From the NCBI RefSeq assembly GCF_004023625.1, contig NZ_ML137711.1, forward strand, positions 83,197 through 147,196: a stretch of DNA of 64,000 bases, written 5' to 3'. Each line of letters begins with the position of its first letter. Position 1 is the first letter of the stretch. Made by a program: the position numbers and the translations under genes. The stretch comes from Streptomyces cavernae (GTDB taxonomy: Bacteria; Actinomycetota; Actinomycetes; Streptomycetales; Streptomycetaceae). Shown piece by piece: positions 35,559-46,642 of this stretch. A model generated the notes under the pieces. It was not told the DNA's origin. It worked only from the letters and a program-made list of their open reading frames with translations, and searched no databases.

Positions 35559-35688
35559 GCCGTCGGCCCGACCAGCGCGGGCACGGTTCCGCGCGCCCCG
35601 GAGGCCCCGTCAGGAGCCACCGCGGATCGCGTCGCCCGGAACGATCGACGGGTCCGCACGCGTTGGGCTCAGAGGAACGGGGGTGGCG

Positions 35689-36807
35689 ATGACCAACGCG
35701 AGCAACACGCACCGCAGGAACGACGGCCGCGGCACGCGCGACGGACGAGGGCCGTACGACGGCCGTGGCACCGCGGTGGACCACCCCTCGCACGACGGCC
35801 GTGGAACCATCGCCGGACATCCCCCACCCGGCGGCCGTGGAAGAAGCGGCGACAACCCCCCGCCCGGCGGCCCTGGTATCACTGGCGGCCACCCTCCGCA
35901 CGACAACGGACGAGCCATGCCCGACGCCCAGGCCCCACACGGCGGAGAACAGCAGCCCGGATTCCCGGGGGAGGGCGGGCAAGTGCCCTACGACAACGGC
36001 GGACGTGCCGCCCACGGAGCGCAGGAACGGGCACAGGCACAGGAACGACCACAGCCACAGGCGCGACCACAGGCCCAGGCGCGACCAGAGGCGCAGGTAC
36101 AGGAACGACCACAAGCACAGACGCAGCTCTCCCCCGACGACCGGCCGGTCATCAGTCCGGAGGGTCTGCCCGGCTGGCTGGAACCGGTCCTGCGGGCCGC
36201 CGAGACCGTCGAGCCGCTGCAGCTCAGCCGTTTCCTTCCGCCGTCGGACGGCGGCGGGCGGCAGTCCGCCGTGCTCATCCTCTTCGGAGAGGGTGAACAC
36301 GGCCCCGAGCTGCTGCTCATGGAGCGCGCCGGCTCCCTCCGGTCGCACGCCGGGCAGCCCGCGTTCCCCGGCGGTGCCCTGGACCCCGAGGACGGTGATC
36401 CGGCCACCGACGGCCCCTTGCGCGCCGCCCTGCGCGAGGCCCAGGAGGAGACGGGTCTCGAACCGGGCGGGGTGCAGCTCTTCGGTGTCCTGCCCAAGCT
36501 CTACATCCCGGTGAGCGGCTTCGTGGTCACCCCGGTGCTGGGCTGGTGGCGGGACCCGTCACCGGTGGGGGCGGTGGATCCGAACGAGACGGCGAGGGTC
36601 TTCACCGTCCCCGTGGCGGATCTCACGGACCCGGCCAACCGCGCCACCGCCCTGCACCCGAGCGGTCACAAAGGTCCGGCATTCCTGGTCGAATCCACCC
36701 TGGTGTGGGGATTCACCGCGGGTGTGATCGACCGGCTCCTGCACTACGCGGGGTGGGAGCGCCCCTGGGACCGTACGAAGCAGGTCCCGCTCGACAGGCG
36801 CGCATGA
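35689..36807 (+). CDS. CoA-type NUDIX hydrolase with repetitive N-terminal extension
   Basis: 372 residues from ATG 35689 (AGAGGAACGGGGG upstream). Residues 1-150 are low complexity: DGRG repeats, then QAQERPQ/QARPQ repeats. The catalytic part starts near 160 and carries RAGSLRSHAGQPAFPGGALD, the CoA-pyrophosphatase signature (LLxxR...HxGQxxFPGG), and the NUDIX box ...LREAQEETGLEPGG. It probably hydrolyses CoA or acyl-CoA to phosphopantetheine and 3',5'-ADP. It matches Rv3672c in position. Whether the long tail is translated from this start needs mapping. Confidence 0.85.
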   Translation: MTNASNTHRRNDGRGTRDGRGPYDGRGTAVDHPSHDGRGTIAGHPPPGGRGRSGDNPPPGGPGITGGHPPHDNGRAMPDAQAPHGGEQQPGFPGEGGQVPYDNGGRAAHGAQERAQAQERPQPQARPQAQARPEAQVQERPQAQTQLSPDDRPVISPEGLPGWLEPVLRAAETVEPLQLSRFLPPSDGGGRQSAVLILFGEGEHGPELLLMERAGSLRSHAGQPAFPGGALDPEDGDPATDGPLRAALREAQEETGLEPGGVQLFGVLPKLYIPVSGFVVTPVLGWWRDPSPVGAVDPNETARVFTVPVADLTDPANRATALHPSGHKGPAFLVESTLVWGFTAGVIDRLLHYAGWERPWDRTKQVPLDRRA

Positions 36808-36811
36808 CAGG

Positions 36812-38020
36812 GTGGCCTCCGTGAATGTGCTGGACATCCTGTTGTTGGTCGCTGCTGTGTGGTTCGCGATCGTGGGCTATCGCCAGGGCTTCGTCGTCGG
36901 CATCCTGTCGGTGATCGGTTTCCTGGGCGGCGGACTCGTGGCGGTCTACGTATTGCCCGTCGTCTGGGACGCCCTGACCGACAACGCGGAGGTCAGCACG
37001 ACAGCCGCGGTCGTAGCGGTCGTCGTCGTGATCGTCTGTGCCTCGGTCGGCCAGGCCCTGACCACCCACCTCGGCAACAAGCTGCGCCGCTACATCACCT
37101 GGTCGCCGGCCCGCGCCCTGGACGCCACCGGCGGCGCCCTGGTGAACGTCGTCGCGATGTTGTTGGTGGCCTGGCTGATCGGCTCCGCCCTCGCACAGAC
37201 CACGCTGCCGACGCTGGGCAAGGAGGTCCGCAGCTCCAAGGTGCTGCTGGGTGTGGCGGAGGCACTGCCCAACCAGGCCGACACCTGGTTCAAGGACTTC
37301 ACCTCGGTCCTCGCGCAGAACGGCTTCCCGCAGGTCTTCAGCCCGTTCTCGGACGAGCCGATCACCAACGTCCAGCCGCCCGACCCGGCCCTCGCCAGCA
37401 GCCCCGTCGTAACGCGTGCCAAGCGCTCCATCGTCAAGGTGATGGGTACGGCCCAGAGCTGCGGCAAGGTCCTCGAAGGCACCGGCTTCGTCTTCGACAA
37501 CCGGCGCGTGATGACCAACGCACACGTGGTCGGCGGCGTCGACGAGCCCACCGTCCAGATAGGTGGCGTGGGCAAGAAGTACGACGCCACGGTGGTGCTC
37601 TACGACTGGGAGCGCGACATCGCGGTCCTCGACGTGCCGGACCTGAACGCGCCCGTGCTGCAGTTCACCACCAAGGACGCGTCCACCGGTGACGGTGCGA
37701 TCGTCGCCGGCTTCCCGGAGAACGGCGGGTACGACGTCCGTCCCGCGCGCGTGCGCGGCCTCATCTCGGCCAACGGACCCGACATCTACCACCGGGGCAC
37801 GGTACGCCGTGACGTCTACTCGCTGTACGCGACCGTCCGCCAGGGCAACTCGGGAGGCCCGCTGCTCACGCCCGAGGGCAGGGTGTACGGCGTGGTGTTC
37901 GCGAAGTCACTGGACGACGCCAACACCGGGTACGCGCTGACCGCGGACGAGATCCAGGAGGACATCACCAAGGGCCGCACGGCGACCCGGCAGGTGGACA
38001 GCGACAGCTGCGCCCTTTGA
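36812..38020 (+). CDS. MarP-like membrane serine protease (CvpA domain plus trypsin fold)
   Basis: 402 residues from GTG 36812, 4 bases after the NUDIX stop; GTG 36821 is an alternative. Residues ~5-130 hold four membrane segments of the CvpA/colicin-V type (ILLLVAAVWFAIVGYRQGFV). The extracytoplasmic trypsin-like domain has H in MTNAHVVGG, D in RDIAVLDV and nucleophile S in GNSGGPLLT; two cysteines (AQSCGK and terminal DSDSC) may form a redox bridge. Its M. tuberculosis counterpart MarP (Rv3671c) protects against acid and oxidative stress. Probably cotranscribed with the NUDIX gene. Confidence 0.92.
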   Translation: MASVNVLDILLLVAAVWFAIVGYRQGFVVGILSVIGFLGGGLVAVYVLPVVWDALTDNAEVSTTAAVVAVVVVIVCASVGQALTTHLGNKLRRYITWSPARALDATGGALVNVVAMLLVAWLIGSALAQTTLPTLGKEVRSSKVLLGVAEALPNQADTWFKDFTSVLAQNGFPQVFSPFSDEPITNVQPPDPALASSPVVTRAKRSIVKVMGTAQSCGKVLEGTGFVFDNRRVMTNAHVVGGVDEPTVQIGGVGKKYDATVVLYDWERDIAVLDVPDLNAPVLQFTTKDASTGDGAIVAGFPENGGYDVRPARVRGLISANGPDIYHRGTVRRDVYSLYATVRQGNSGGPLLTPEGRVYGVVFAKSLDDANTGYALTADEIQEDITKGRTATRQVDSDSCAL

Positions 38021-38410
38021 GGCTCTCGGGGATGTGTGGCCCGATGGCTGTGTGGGGCCGGACGGTTCAGGGGCGCGGGTGACGGAGCCGCGCCGAGACC
38101 CAGCGGGCCCGGCGGCGCAGAATATGCGGGATTCCCAGCCGGAGATCCTGTCCCGGCATCTGTGGGGCGCCCCTCTCGTGGGAGCCCAGCCCTGTAGCAG
38201 AGCGGCGATTGCGTGCTACGTCGTTGTAGTCGTGCGTCCAGCCCATACCCCGACGTCTGCCCGTGCCCCAAGGTCGGTAACCGCCCCGAAGGCCCTCAAT
38301 CGGCCTATGCGCCAGGCAATTGGCTGTTCGTAGTACAGGTGTTCACGTTCGAATACCGGGCGCATTCATTCGGTCACCGAGCGGATGCGAACCCTTCGGG
38401 CCGGTCGGCC
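38021..38410. other. Intergenic region, no gene seen
   Basis: 390 bases between two convergent genes. The open frames are short or shadows of the hydrolase gene. No strong hairpin was recognised, although a terminator is expected here. Confidence 0.4.
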
Positions 38411-39361
38411 TCACCTGTCCGGTTCCGGGTCCTTCAGCCAATTCACCAGTTCGGTGGAGAAGGCCACCGGATCCTCTTCGTGCGGGAAGTGCCCGAGCCC
38501 GTCGAAGAGCCGCCAGCGGTACGGCGCCTCGACGTACTCGCCCGAGCCGGCGGAGCTGCGGGTGCGCATCACCGGGTCGAGCGAGCCGTGCAGATGCAGT
38601 GTGGGCACGCGTACGGGCAGCTTCATCCGGCGGTTGAACTGGATGCCGTCGGGCCGGGCGAGCGAGCGCACCATCCAGCGGTACGGCTCGATCGAACAGT
38701 GCGCCGTCGACGGGATGCACATCGCGCGCCGGTACGCCTCCACGGCCTCGTCGTCGGGCAGCCGCGGCCCCGACCAGTCCCGCATCAGGCGCCCCACCAG
38801 AGCCGCGTCGTCGGCGACGAGGCGCCGCTCGGGCAGCCACGGCCGCTGGAAGCCCCAGATGTAGGAGCTCGCGGCGGTCTGCCGGGCGTCGGAGAGCATC
38901 GCGGACCGCCAGCGCCGGGGATGCGGCATGGACGTGACCACGAGACGGCGCACCAGCTTGGGGCGCATCACGGCCGCCGTCCAGGCGAGGTAGCCGCCCA
39001 GGTCGTGGCCGACGAGTGCGGCGTCCGGCTCGCCGAGGGACCGCACGACTCCAGTGATGTCGAGGGCGAGGTTCGCGGGGTCGTAGCCGCGGGGGGTGCG
39101 GTCGCTGCCGCCCACTCCGCGCAGGTCCATGGCGACCGCGCGGAAGCCCGCGTCGGCCAGCGCCACCAACTGATGGCGCCAGGTCCACCAGAACTGCGGG
39201 AAGCCGTGCAGCAGCAGTACCAGCGGGCCGTCGCCGGTCTCCGCGATGTGGAAGCGCGCGCCGTTGGCGGCGACGTCGCGGTGGATCACCTCTTTGGCGC
39301 CAGGAACGTCGAGCCGTACGACCGAAGCGGGTTGCGCGGAGGGGCTGGCGGGGTCCGTCAT
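38411..39361 (-). CDS. Alpha/beta hydrolase, epoxide hydrolase-like
   Basis: 316 residues. HGFPQFWWTWRHQ (HGxP oxyanion motif), nucleophile aspartate in ALVGHDLGGYLAW, and catalytic histidine in FDGLGHFPHEEDP are in the positions of soluble epoxide hydrolases; a cap domain lies at about 150-240. Having aspartate, not serine, as nucleophile favours epoxide hydrolase or dehalogenase chemistry. It overlaps the holin-X gene stop by 4 bases (ATGA) and matches EphE (Rv3670) in position. Physiological substrate unknown. Confidence 0.85.
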   Translation of the reverse strand: MTDPASPSAQPASVVRLDVPGAKEVIHRDVAANGARFHIAETGDGPLVLLLHGFPQFWWTWRHQLVALADAGFRAVAMDLRGVGGSDRTPRGYDPANLALDITGVVRSLGEPDAALVGHDLGGYLAWTAAVMRPKLVRRLVVTSMPHPRRWRSAMLSDARQTAASSYIWGFQRPWLPERRLVADDAALVGRLMRDWSGPRLPDDEAVEAYRRAMCIPSTAHCSIEPYRWMVRSLARPDGIQFNRRMKLPVRVPTLHLHGSLDPVMRTRSSAGSGEYVEAPYRWRLFDGLGHFPHEEDPVAFSTELVNWLKDPEPDR

Positions 39362-39846
39362 GAGGTCGAGCGTGCCACAGCTTCGATGGCGGCAGGCGCT
39401 TCGTCCCGCGGGGCGACGGGGCGGGGGTGCGGTTTGGCGTTCTGCAGTACGCCCGCGGTCTCCTTCATCGAGGAGGCGACCTTCTGCGGGCCCTTGCTCT
39501 TCTTGGCCTTCTTGGCGAAGACGACGCCGATCAGCGCGAGCACTCCGGCGACCAGCACATTGGCGGCGAAGGAGAGGAGGAAGCAGATCGCGAGGTTCCA
39601 GTCGCTCCAGGTCCTGATTCCGTAGGCCAGGGCGAAGCTCAGCATCGGCAGGGAGAAGATGAGCACCGCACCCGCGGCCGAGAACGCGCCACCGCTGACC
39701 GCGCCCCGCTTGACGTCCTGCTTGAGCTGCGCCTTCGCCAGTGCGATCTCGTCGTGCACCAGTGCGGACATCTCGGTGGTCGCCGTGGCGAACAGCTGGC
39801 CGATGCTGCGTTCGGCGCCGACCGGGCCGCCGTCGGGTGCGCTCAT
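39358..39846 (-). CDS. Actinobacterial holin-X/phage-holin-family membrane protein
   Basis: 162 residues from ATG 39846 with GGGAGAAGCG upstream; the longer start at 39894 lacks this. An amphipathic N-terminal helix (FATATTEMSALVHDEIALAK, 'LVRxE...A' pattern) precedes two membrane segments (FSAAGAVLIFSLPMLSFALA and ICFLLSFAANVLVAGVLALI) and a basic KKAKKSKGPQK tail. This is the Holin-X family of membrane proteins with no proven holin activity. Coupled to the hydrolase; Rv3669-like position. Confidence 0.82.
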   Translation of the reverse strand: MSAPDGGPVGAERSIGQLFATATTEMSALVHDEIALAKAQLKQDVKRGAVSGGAFSAAGAVLIFSLPMLSFALAYGIRTWSDWNLAICFLLSFAANVLVAGVLALIGVVFAKKAKKSKGPQKVASSMKETAGVLQNAKPHPRPVAPRDEAPAAIEAVARSTS

Positions 39847-39912
39847 CGCTTCTCCCTGTTCTGGAATGTGTTCTTGAATGTTCTTCAATTGCACTTCTGT
39901 GGATGGGTCAGA

Positions 39913-41337
39913 TCATGCCGGACGCTCGTCCTCGTCGCTTGCCCCGCCCGTCACTTCGGCAAGCCTCTCGCTCGCGGCGGCCTTCTGTTCGGCAAGTCTG
40001 CGGTGTTCGGCAGCCTTGCGCTCGTGGATCTGGGCCATCCGAAGGTGGTACTCCGGGTCGTCCATCTCGTACACGTCCGGGACGCCGTCCTCGTCCTCGT
40101 CGCGCTCCTCGGCCTCCCACAGCCTGCGGTACTTCCCGTTGCGCAGCTTGAGCAGGACGCTCGCCGCGAGGGCCGCGAGGAGGGAGCCGGTCAGGACGGC
40201 CGCCTTGACCTGGTCGGTGAGGGCCGGGTCGCCGTCGAAGGCGAGTTCACCGATGAGCAGCGAGACGGTGAAGCCGATCCCGGCCAGTGAGGCGACCGCG
40301 AAGACGTCCGGCCAGGCGAGATCCTCGCTGAGCGACGCCCTGGTGAAGCGGGCGGTCAGCCAGGTCCCGCCGAAGATGCCGACCGTCTTGCCGACGACCA
40401 GGCCGAGGACGACCCCGAGGGTCTCGGGCCGGTGGAACACATCGGCGAGCGCGCCCCCGGAGATCGCGACTCCTGCACTGAACAGCGCGAACAGGGGAAC
40501 GGCCAGACCCGCTGACAGCGGTCGTACGAGATGTTCGATGCGCTCGCCGGGGGAGCGCTCCTCGTCCTCGTGCCGGTGGCAGCGCAGCATCAGCCCCATG
40601 GCGACGCCCGCGATGGTGGCGTGGATGCCGCTGTTGTACATCAGTCCCCAGATCACCAGTCCGAGCGGGACGTACAGATACCAGCCGCCGATGCCCTTGC
40701 GCAGCAGCAGCCAGAAGACGGCGAGGCACGCCGCGGCGCCGCCGAGCGCGGCGAAGTTCAGATCGGAGGTGAAGAAGATCGCGATGATCAGGATCGCGAA
40801 GAGGTCGTCGACGACGGCGAGGGTGAGCAGGAAGGCACGCAGGGCGGACGGCAGCGATGTGCCGATCACGGCGAGGACGGCGAGTGCGAAGGCGATGTCG
40901 GTCGCGGTGGGGACGGCCCAGCCGGCCAGGGAGCCACCGCCGGTGACGTTGGTGAGGGTGTAGACGATCGCCGGTGCGGCCATTCCGCAGAGCGCGGCGA
41001 CGACCGGGAGCGCGGCTGCCCTCGGATCCCTGAGATCACCGGCGACGAGCTCGCGCTTGAGTTCGATGCCGGCGACGAAGAAGAAGATCGCGAGGAGCCC
41101 GTCGGCGGCCCAGTGTTCGACGGAGAGATCCAGGCCGAGTGCGGCCGGGCCGACGTGGAAGTCCCGGACCGTCTCGTAGCTCTCCTTGAGCGGGGTGTTC
41201 GCCCAGACCAGTGCGGCGACGGCGGCGAGCAGGAGCAGTACGCCGCCGACGGTCTCGGTCCGCAGCGCATCCGCGACGAAGTTGCGCTCGGGGAGCGAGA
41301 GTCGGCCGAATGCCTTGCGGTGACTGGGGCGGGTCAC
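39913..41337 (-). CDS. nhaA: Na+/H+ antiporter NhaA
   Basis: 474 residues, about 12 membrane segments. NhaA features: LLLLAAVAALVWANTPL, FFFVAGIELKRELVAGDL, the unwound-helix motif VPTATDIAFALAVLAVIG with the ion-binding aspartate region and the second aspartate in AVVDDLFAILIIAIF, and SGVAISGG. Exchanges internal Na+ for external H+. The ~75-residue C-terminal extension is charged and coiled-coil-like (MAQIHERKAAEHRRLAEQKA), longer than in E. coli. The upstream region carries a 45-bp tandem repeat. Confidence 0.93.
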   Translation of the reverse strand: MTRPSHRKAFGRLSLPERNFVADALRTETVGGVLLLLAAVAALVWANTPLKESYETVRDFHVGPAALGLDLSVEHWAADGLLAIFFFVAGIELKRELVAGDLRDPRAAALPVVAALCGMAAPAIVYTLTNVTGGGSLAGWAVPTATDIAFALAVLAVIGTSLPSALRAFLLTLAVVDDLFAILIIAIFFTSDLNFAALGGAAACLAVFWLLLRKGIGGWYLYVPLGLVIWGLMYNSGIHATIAGVAMGLMLRCHRHEDEERSPGERIEHLVRPLSAGLAVPLFALFSAGVAISGGALADVFHRPETLGVVLGLVVGKTVGIFGGTWLTARFTRASLSEDLAWPDVFAVASLAGIGFTVSLLIGELAFDGDPALTDQVKAAVLTGSLLAALAASVLLKLRNGKYRRLWEAEERDEDEDGVPDVYEMDDPEYHLRMAQIHERKAAEHRRLAEQKAAASERLAEVTGGASDEDERPA

Positions 41338-41460
41338 GGGGAGGACCTCCGGTCGTTGTCGACTGTCGCAGCGAGGGGTCGCTGACTGCGTTGCCGACCA
41401 GACTTCCCGGCGCGCCCTGAGCTAGGCAGTTTACCGGATCATGACTTGTATGCTTCGGCC

Positions 41461-41673
41461 TTTTCCCGGCGAAAGGGGCACCCGGCTTCCGGCGAAGGGG
41501 GCGCCGGGCTTCCGACGGCAGGCCACCCGGCTTCCGGTGAAAGGGGCGCCGGGCTTCCGACGGCAGGCCACCCGGCTTCCGGTGAAAGGGGCGCCCGGCT
41601 TCCGACGGCAGGCCACCCGGCTTCCGGTGCAAGGAGCGCCCGGCTTCCGGCGAGGTGGCATCCGGCTTCCGAC
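41461..41673. repeat. 45-bp tandem repeat between acsA and nhaA
   Basis: Core units start at 41506, 41551 and 41596 (exact 45-bp period), with partial copies on both sides. The unit combines GGGCTTCCGACGGCAGGCCA with CCCGGCTTCCGGTGAAAGG. A period divisible by three keeps all frames open, so long artefactual ORFs appear on both strands. Confidence 0.8.
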
Positions 41674-41710
41674 GGCAGGGGCACCCGGCGCGTTGCCGGG
41701 TGCCCCTGCC
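41674..41710. terminator. Terminator hairpin downstream of acsA
   Basis: Perfect 16-bp arms GGCAGGGGCACCCGGC (41674-41689) and GCCGGGTGCCCCTGCC (41695-41710) with a 5-base loop, 39 bases past the acsA stop. Confidence 0.8.
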
Positions 41711-41749
41711 GATGCGGTGTCGCCTTCAGCCCTCTTCAGTCAGTCCTTT

Positions 41750-43705
<1,956 letters not shown>

Positions 43706-44007
43706 GACATCTCCCTTTCTCAGGGTGTCCGTTGTGTCCCAGGCCACAGCTCATCAGACCGGGACCCCTGGTGACAAGGGCCGTCCGGAAATTGGTTTAG
43801 ACCTATTGGGGCGCTTCGCGGAGGGGTACGGCAGGGCGGAGAACTTTCCCACGAGGGGGCATTGGGGGTCACGTACGCGGTGGCGGTCGGGTTCATTCCG
43901 GTGGCCGCCACGAGGGTGACGATGCTCACGATCGCCGGATCGCCCACCCTCGTGACCTCCCTGCTCATCCCGTACGTCTTCGCCGCTCCTCCCGTGCGCC
44001 ATGTCGC

Positions 44008-46344
44008 TCACCCCGTACTGTGGAGCTCCTGACCCACATGGGCGAACACCTCCGAGTCGGCCAGTAGATACGCCTGCGCCTCGCCGACATGGAAGTACAT
44101 GCCGTGCAGTTCGAGGGAGCCGTGCCGCAAAGCGCGCGCGACGGAGTCATGCGCCCGCAGGTGCTCCAGTTGCTGCACCACATTGGTCAGGCACAACTGC
44201 TCCACCGCGTCGGCGGGCTCCCGGCCGGCCAGCCGCGGCCCCGGCCGGTCCGTCACGGCCATCCGCTCCAGACTCGGCAGGCCGTTCCGCAACCACCGCT
44301 TCAGCGGTGTCCGCGCCCCGCCCGGCTCGCTGTTGAGCAGCGCCTGCATCGCCCCGCACCCGGAGTGGCCGCACACCGTGATGGACCGCACCTTCAGTAC
44401 CTCCACCGCGTACTCGATGGCCGCTGCCACCGAGTCGTCCCCGCTCTCCTCGCCGGGCGGCGGTACGAGGTTGCCCACGTTGCGGACGACGAAGAGGTCA
44501 CCGGGCCCGCTGGAGGTGATCATCGAGGTGACCAGCCGTGAGTCCGCGCAGGTCAGGAAGAGCTGTGAGGGGCGCTGTCCCTCGCGCGCGAGCCGGGCCA
44601 GCTCACCGCGCACCAGTGGTGCGGTGTTCCGCTGGAACGCGCTGATGCCCCGCGCCAGTTGGTGCCCGCTCGGCCCGACGCAGGTGTCCCCGGGCCGCGC
44701 GCCGGCCGGTGCGTGCGACGGGCTCTCGCACTGGTGGTTGCGCCACGGGGTCCAGGGCCGGCAGCGGCAGCCCGAGGCGGACGCGCCGGCGGGCTCGGTG
44801 ATGCGCGTCCCCCCGCGCCCGGTGATCTCGACAGAGCCGTTGAACACGCGGTGTGTGTTCTGCCAATCCTGCAGTGTCTCGTAGGCGGCATGGTCCATGA
44901 ACGAGCCGTCCAACTCCACGACGGCTTCGGCGCCGTGGGGTACCAGGTGCAGGGCTCGGCTGAGTCGGGGCACTGCCAGGAACGTCAACTGCCCTCGTAC
45001 GTGGACGTAATGGACGCCTTCCCTCTCCTCGTGGGTGATGCGGGTGCGGGTGAGACGGCGGAGGGCGACACCGACGGCGACGGCCACGCCCAGGGCCACG
45101 CCCTCCAGGACGCCGAGGAAGATCACGGCGAGCGTGGTCGTGACGTAGACCAGCACCTCGCGGTGGCGGGTCACGGTGCGGATGTGGTGAAGGGACACCA
45201 TCTGGATGCCGACGGCCATCACCAGGGCGGCGAGCGAGGCGAGCGGGATCAGCTCCAGGACCGGAACCATCAGCAGTGCGGCGACCACCACCCAAACGCC
45301 GTGCAGCATGGTGGAGTTCCGGCTGACTGCGCCGGCCTGCACGTTGGCCGAACTCCGTACAGCCACTCCGGCGACCGGCAGCCCGCCGAGCGCGCCGGAC
45401 AGGATGTTCGCGGAGCCCTGGCCGAGCAGTTCGCGGTCGAGATCGGACCGTGCAACGTGCCCGCGCGGCCCCGGCCGGCCGGCCGCGAGCCGGTCCACGG
45501 CGACCGCGCCGAGCAGCGACTGCACGCTGCACACCAGCGTGGTGGTGAGGACTGCCGCGACCAGGCCGAGCGCCGGCCCCTCGGGCAGCCCGGCCAGCGC
45601 ATGGCTGCGCCAGGACGGCAGTTCCACCTTGGGCAGGTGCAGTCCGGCGAGCACGGCGGCCGCGGTGGCGCCGGCGACCGCGACGAGGGCGGCGGGCACC
45701 TTCTTGACGGCACGGCCCACCGGACCGGGGATGCGCGACCAGGCCAGCAGGATGGCCAGGGTCAGCGCACTGGTGGCGACTGCGGCGGGATGCAGATGGA
45801 TGAGCTGGGCGGGCAGTGCGCGCAGATTGTCCAGCACGGAACTCTGCGGACTGCCGCCCAGGACGATGTGAAGCTGCGCCACGGCGATGGTGACGCCGAT
45901 GCCCGCCAGCATGCCGTGCACGATCGCGGGGCTCACGACCAGCGCCGTACGGGCCACGCGCAGGCAGCCCAAGCCGAGTTGGGCGGCTCCGGCGAGCACG
46001 GTGATCGCGCAGGTGGTGCGCCATCCGTAGCGCTGGATGAGTTCGGCGGTGACGACGGTGAGACCGGCGGCCGGCCCGCTCACCTGTAGTGGAGAACCGC
46101 CGAGTCGACCGACGACCAGCCCGCCGACGGCCGCGGCCACCAGCCCGGCCTGAAGGGGGGCTCCGGTGGCCAACGCGATACCGAGGGACAGTGGCAGGGC
46201 GATCAGGAAGACGGCGATCGAGGCCGACAGGTCGGCGCCGTCCACGCGAAAGCGGCGGGGCCGGTCCGGCGGGGGGCTTGGAGGTTGCTGCCGAGGCTTC
46301 GTGGCCATCGGGTCGGCGGCGCTGGTGTGGACGCAGGCGGACAT
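44008..46344 (-). CDS. SulP bicarbonate-type transporter fused to a beta-carbonic anhydrase
   Basis: 778 residues from ATG 46344 behind GGAGGAGACGGG. Residues ~30-440 are a SulP/SLC26 transporter with 10 or more membrane segments (SASIAVFLIALPLSLGIALA, VSGPAAGLTVVTAELIQRYG). A STAS-like domain (GQLTFLAVPRLSRALHLVPH) follows, then a basic/Cys-rich linker (about 520-575), then a beta-class carbonic anhydrase with zinc ligands in TCADSRL and VCGHSGCGAM. The fusion should couple bicarbonate or sulfate import to CO2/bicarbonate conversion at the membrane. Substrate is inferred from the fused enzyme. Confidence 0.9.
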   Translation of the reverse strand: MSACVHTSAADPMATKPRQQPPSPPPDRPRRFRVDGADLSASIAVFLIALPLSLGIALATGAPLQAGLVAAAVGGLVVGRLGGSPLQVSGPAAGLTVVTAELIQRYGWRTTCAITVLAGAAQLGLGCLRVARTALVVSPAIVHGMLAGIGVTIAVAQLHIVLGGSPQSSVLDNLRALPAQLIHLHPAAVATSALTLAILLAWSRIPGPVGRAVKKVPAALVAVAGATAAAVLAGLHLPKVELPSWRSHALAGLPEGPALGLVAAVLTTTLVCSVQSLLGAVAVDRLAAGRPGPRGHVARSDLDRELLGQGSANILSGALGGLPVAGVAVRSSANVQAGAVSRNSTMLHGVWVVVAALLMVPVLELIPLASLAALVMAVGIQMVSLHHIRTVTRHREVLVYVTTTLAVIFLGVLEGVALGVAVAVGVALRRLTRTRITHEEREGVHYVHVRGQLTFLAVPRLSRALHLVPHGAEAVVELDGSFMDHAAYETLQDWQNTHRVFNGSVEITGRGGTRITEPAGASASGCRCRPWTPWRNHQCESPSHAPAGARPGDTCVGPSGHQLARGISAFQRNTAPLVRGELARLAREGQRPSQLFLTCADSRLVTSMITSSGPGDLFVVRNVGNLVPPPGEESGDDSVAAAIEYAVEVLKVRSITVCGHSGCGAMQALLNSEPGGARTPLKRWLRNGLPSLERMAVTDRPGPRLAGREPADAVEQLCLTNVVQQLEHLRAHDSVARALRHGSLELHGMYFHVGEAQAYLLADSEVFAHVGQELHSTG

Positions 46345-46642
46345 ATTCCCGTCTCCTCCGGGGCTGCGCGGTCGCGGAACAGGGGGCCCCACTGCGTGGC
46401 GGGGCGGATCGCGGCCGTGGGTCACGGCGTACAAACGGCGGGATTTCTCAACGATCAGTAAATGGATCGTAATGCAAGGTAAAGACACCGGACTGGCAAT
46501 AGGCGCAAATGGGGCAATAAATCACCCCACAGAGTGAACCGGTCCTTTTATCGGCTTGTCGTACTTATTCCTTCGAAATCCTGTGTGATCTTGGCGGTGC
46601 TGTCTGTGTGTCTGTGCTGACGAAGGAAGTAGGTGGGCGCAC

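Noticed and set aside
43862..44032. 56-codon hydrophobic plus frame
   Set aside because: It looks membrane-like (VTYAVAVGFIPVAA) but overlaps the SulP-carbonic anhydrase 3' end and has no clear start or family.
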